From positions 312,177 to 376,176 of the forward strand of contig NZ_JAGFPK010000001.1 in assembly GCF_017599385.1 (NCBI RefSeq): 64,000 bases of DNA, in the 5' to 3' direction. Shown here piece by piece: positions 63,257-64,000 of the stretch (position 1 is its first letter; each line of letters opens with the position of its first letter). This DNA comes from Ciceribacter sp. L1K22. GTDB taxonomy: Bacteria > Pseudomonadota > Alphaproteobacteria > Rhizobiales > Rhizobiaceae. A program made the position numbers and the translations under genes. Below the pieces are notes generated by a model, which did not search any database, was not told where the DNA came from, and saw only the letters and a program-made list of their open reading frames with translations.

Positions 63257-63784
63257 TCAGCGCGCCTGCTTGCGACGCTCGGACACCGGCTGGTAAGCCA
63301 GTTTGCCGTGGTAGCTGCAGTAGGGCGATGCGTCGAGGGCCTCGCACCCGCAGAAATGGAAATCGTCCTTGGTCGGATCGCCGATCGGCCATTTGCAGGT
63401 GCGCTCGGTCAGCTCTGTCAGAATCAGCTTTTTAGAGATCGGAACGATCACGTCGTTGGCCGGCGAGAAGCGGGTTTCCTCGACGCCCTCGAACTCGGCG
63501 CCATCCTTCGAAACGAGGGCGTTGGCGGGCCGTACAGCAGGGCGGGCAGCGACCGGACGCGGGTTGAAGGTCTGGGACCGCTGCGGTGCGGCGGGACGCT
63601 TCGTCGCCCGTGCGACCGAACTCGTTCCACCCGCCTTGACGCGCCCGGGAAGGTTGAGACGGTGAACCTTGCCGATCACCGCGTTGCGGCTCACTCCGCC
63701 CAACTGCGCCGCGATCTGGCTCGCGCTCAGACCTTCGGCCCATAATTTCTTGAGCCTTTCGACGCGCTCATCCGTCCAGTTCAT
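63257..63784 (-). CDS. gcrA: GcrA cell-cycle regulator
   Basis: A 175-residue GcrA, an alphaproteobacterial cofactor that binds sigma-70 region 2 and stimulates promoters carrying methylated GANTC. The N-terminal HTH (1-45, WTDERVERLKKLWAEGLSAS followed by QIAAQLGGVSRNAVIGKVHR) is fully conserved. After a disordered, Ala/Pro/Arg-rich linker, the C-terminal sigma-interaction domain has CKWPIGD, FCGCEA and YCSYHGKLAYQP with Cys and His residues. The ATG at 63784 gives the standard MNWTDERVE start. Its upstream region has a CtrA-box-like site and five GANTC sites. Confidence 0.95.
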   Translation of the reverse strand: MNWTDERVERLKKLWAEGLSASQIAAQLGGVSRNAVIGKVHRLNLPGRVKAGGTSSVARATKRPAAPQRSQTFNPRPVAARPAVRPANALVSKDGAEFEGVEETRFSPANDVIVPISKKLILTELTERTCKWPIGDPTKDDFHFCGCEALDASPYCSYHGKLAYQPVSERRKQAR

Positions 63785-63898
63785 GCCTGCTCTCCGCCTG
63801 TAGCATTGATGACAGAATCCATCACCGCTGCTTCGGAGCGTTCCGAAACAAAAATAACTTCGATACTGTCGGTGACTAGTTCCGCCGCATGCAGTCTA

Positions 63899-63914
63899 GT
63901 AATTGACGATTAAC
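63899..63914. promoter_or_regulatory. Near-consensus CtrA box upstream of gcrA
   Basis: GTAA-N7-TTAAC (TTAA-N7-TTAAC is the CtrA consensus), one mismatch, about 115-130 bp before the gcrA ATG. In Caulobacter CtrA represses gcrA, so the site makes biological sense. Confidence 0.5.
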
Positions 63915-63927
63915 CTAGTGTGAGCCT

Positions 63928-63964
63928 GACTCCGTGACAAGAGTCGGCGGAATCATCGGGAATC
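63928..63964. promoter_or_regulatory. Cluster of four GANTC (CcrM) sites upstream of gcrA
   Basis: GACTC at 63928, GAGTC at 63941, GAATC at 63950 and GAATC at 63960 lie within 37 bp; a fifth, GAATC, is at 63815. Random expectation is about one per 256 bp. GcrA itself acts at methylated GANTC, so autoregulation is possible. Confidence 0.6.
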
Positions 63965-64000
63965 GATTTTAAAGTTTTCCCCAACTTGCTTCCCGACGCG

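Noticed and set aside
1..64000. CRISPR arrays, insertion sequences, integrases, prophage genes and riboswitches
   Set aside because: No regularly spaced short repeats, no transposase or integrase motifs and no recognisable riboswitch core were found on either strand.

Overview
The window reads as a chromosomal segment of an alphaproteobacterium of the Rhizobiaceae (Rhizobium, Agrobacterium, Ensifer or a close relative). The basis is the high GC, the order murA - DUF2948 - hisD - UPF0262 - LMW phosphatase - infA - maf - yacG - tRNA-Phe, a phoR-pstSCAB-phoU-phoB operon with long PstC and PstA, a gcrA cell-cycle gene, and many close protein matches recalled from rhizobia. The species cannot be named from the sequence alone. 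No insertion sequence, phage gene, integrase or CRISPR array is visible.

Layout. 0-5 kb: a ROK repressor divergent from the xylose uptake operon xylF-xylH-xylG, with a perfect 19-bp palindromic operator candidate between them and a strong terminator after xylG. 5-12.2 kb: an exported EF-hand protein, then an RND efflux pair (fusion protein and inner-membrane pump) followed by its apparent two-component system (NarL-type regulator and 7TM HisKA_3 kinase). 12.4-14.1 kb: a small exported Cys-repeat protein and an AGE-family sugar isomerase. 14.1-19.3 kb: a surface-polysaccharide island with two single-module KpsC-like Kdo transferases, a GT-B-like protein on the opposite strand and a hexapeptide acyltransferase. 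It ends beside the 3' end of tRNA-Phe.

19.6-25.5 kb: the conserved housekeeping block (yacG, maf, infA, LMW-PTP, UPF0262, hisD, DUF2948, murA), a small charged protein and tRNA-Thr(GGT). 25.7-33.2 kb: one long leftward operon with a gamma-glutamyl-amine-synthetase-like protein, a PotD/A/B/C-type ABC importer and an iron alcohol dehydrogenase, divergent from a LuxR-type regulator. This looks like an amine or amino-alcohol uptake and catabolism unit of unknown substrate. 33.2-36.2 kb: small and orphan proteins, ending with a DUF442 (Blh-like) sulfur/phosphatase-fold gene whose promoter carries an AT-rich palindrome of the kind BigR uses.

36-50 kb: galE, an aminotransferase, mscL, a huge SSS-PAS-kinase-REC hybrid sensor (CbrA type), an FKBP isomerase, a divergent pyruvate kinase, an intracellular GH32 fructosidase, a YdeP-like molybdopterin oxidoreductase and an RTX-like secreted protein. 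50.7-54.4 kb: tRNA-Thr(CGT), a DUF1176 protein, nitronate monooxygenase and a membrane-anchored protein of unknown function. 54.4-63.1 kb: the phosphate region, ppk2 divergent from phoR-pstS-pstC-pstA-pstB-phoU-phoB, with a triple PHO half-site array before pstS. 63.2-64 kb: gcrA, whose upstream region has a near-consensus CtrA box and a tight GANTC (CcrM) cluster.

The most interesting leads are the gcrA control region, the amine operon, the split-KpsC island next to tRNA-Phe, and the operator upstream of the DUF442 gene.
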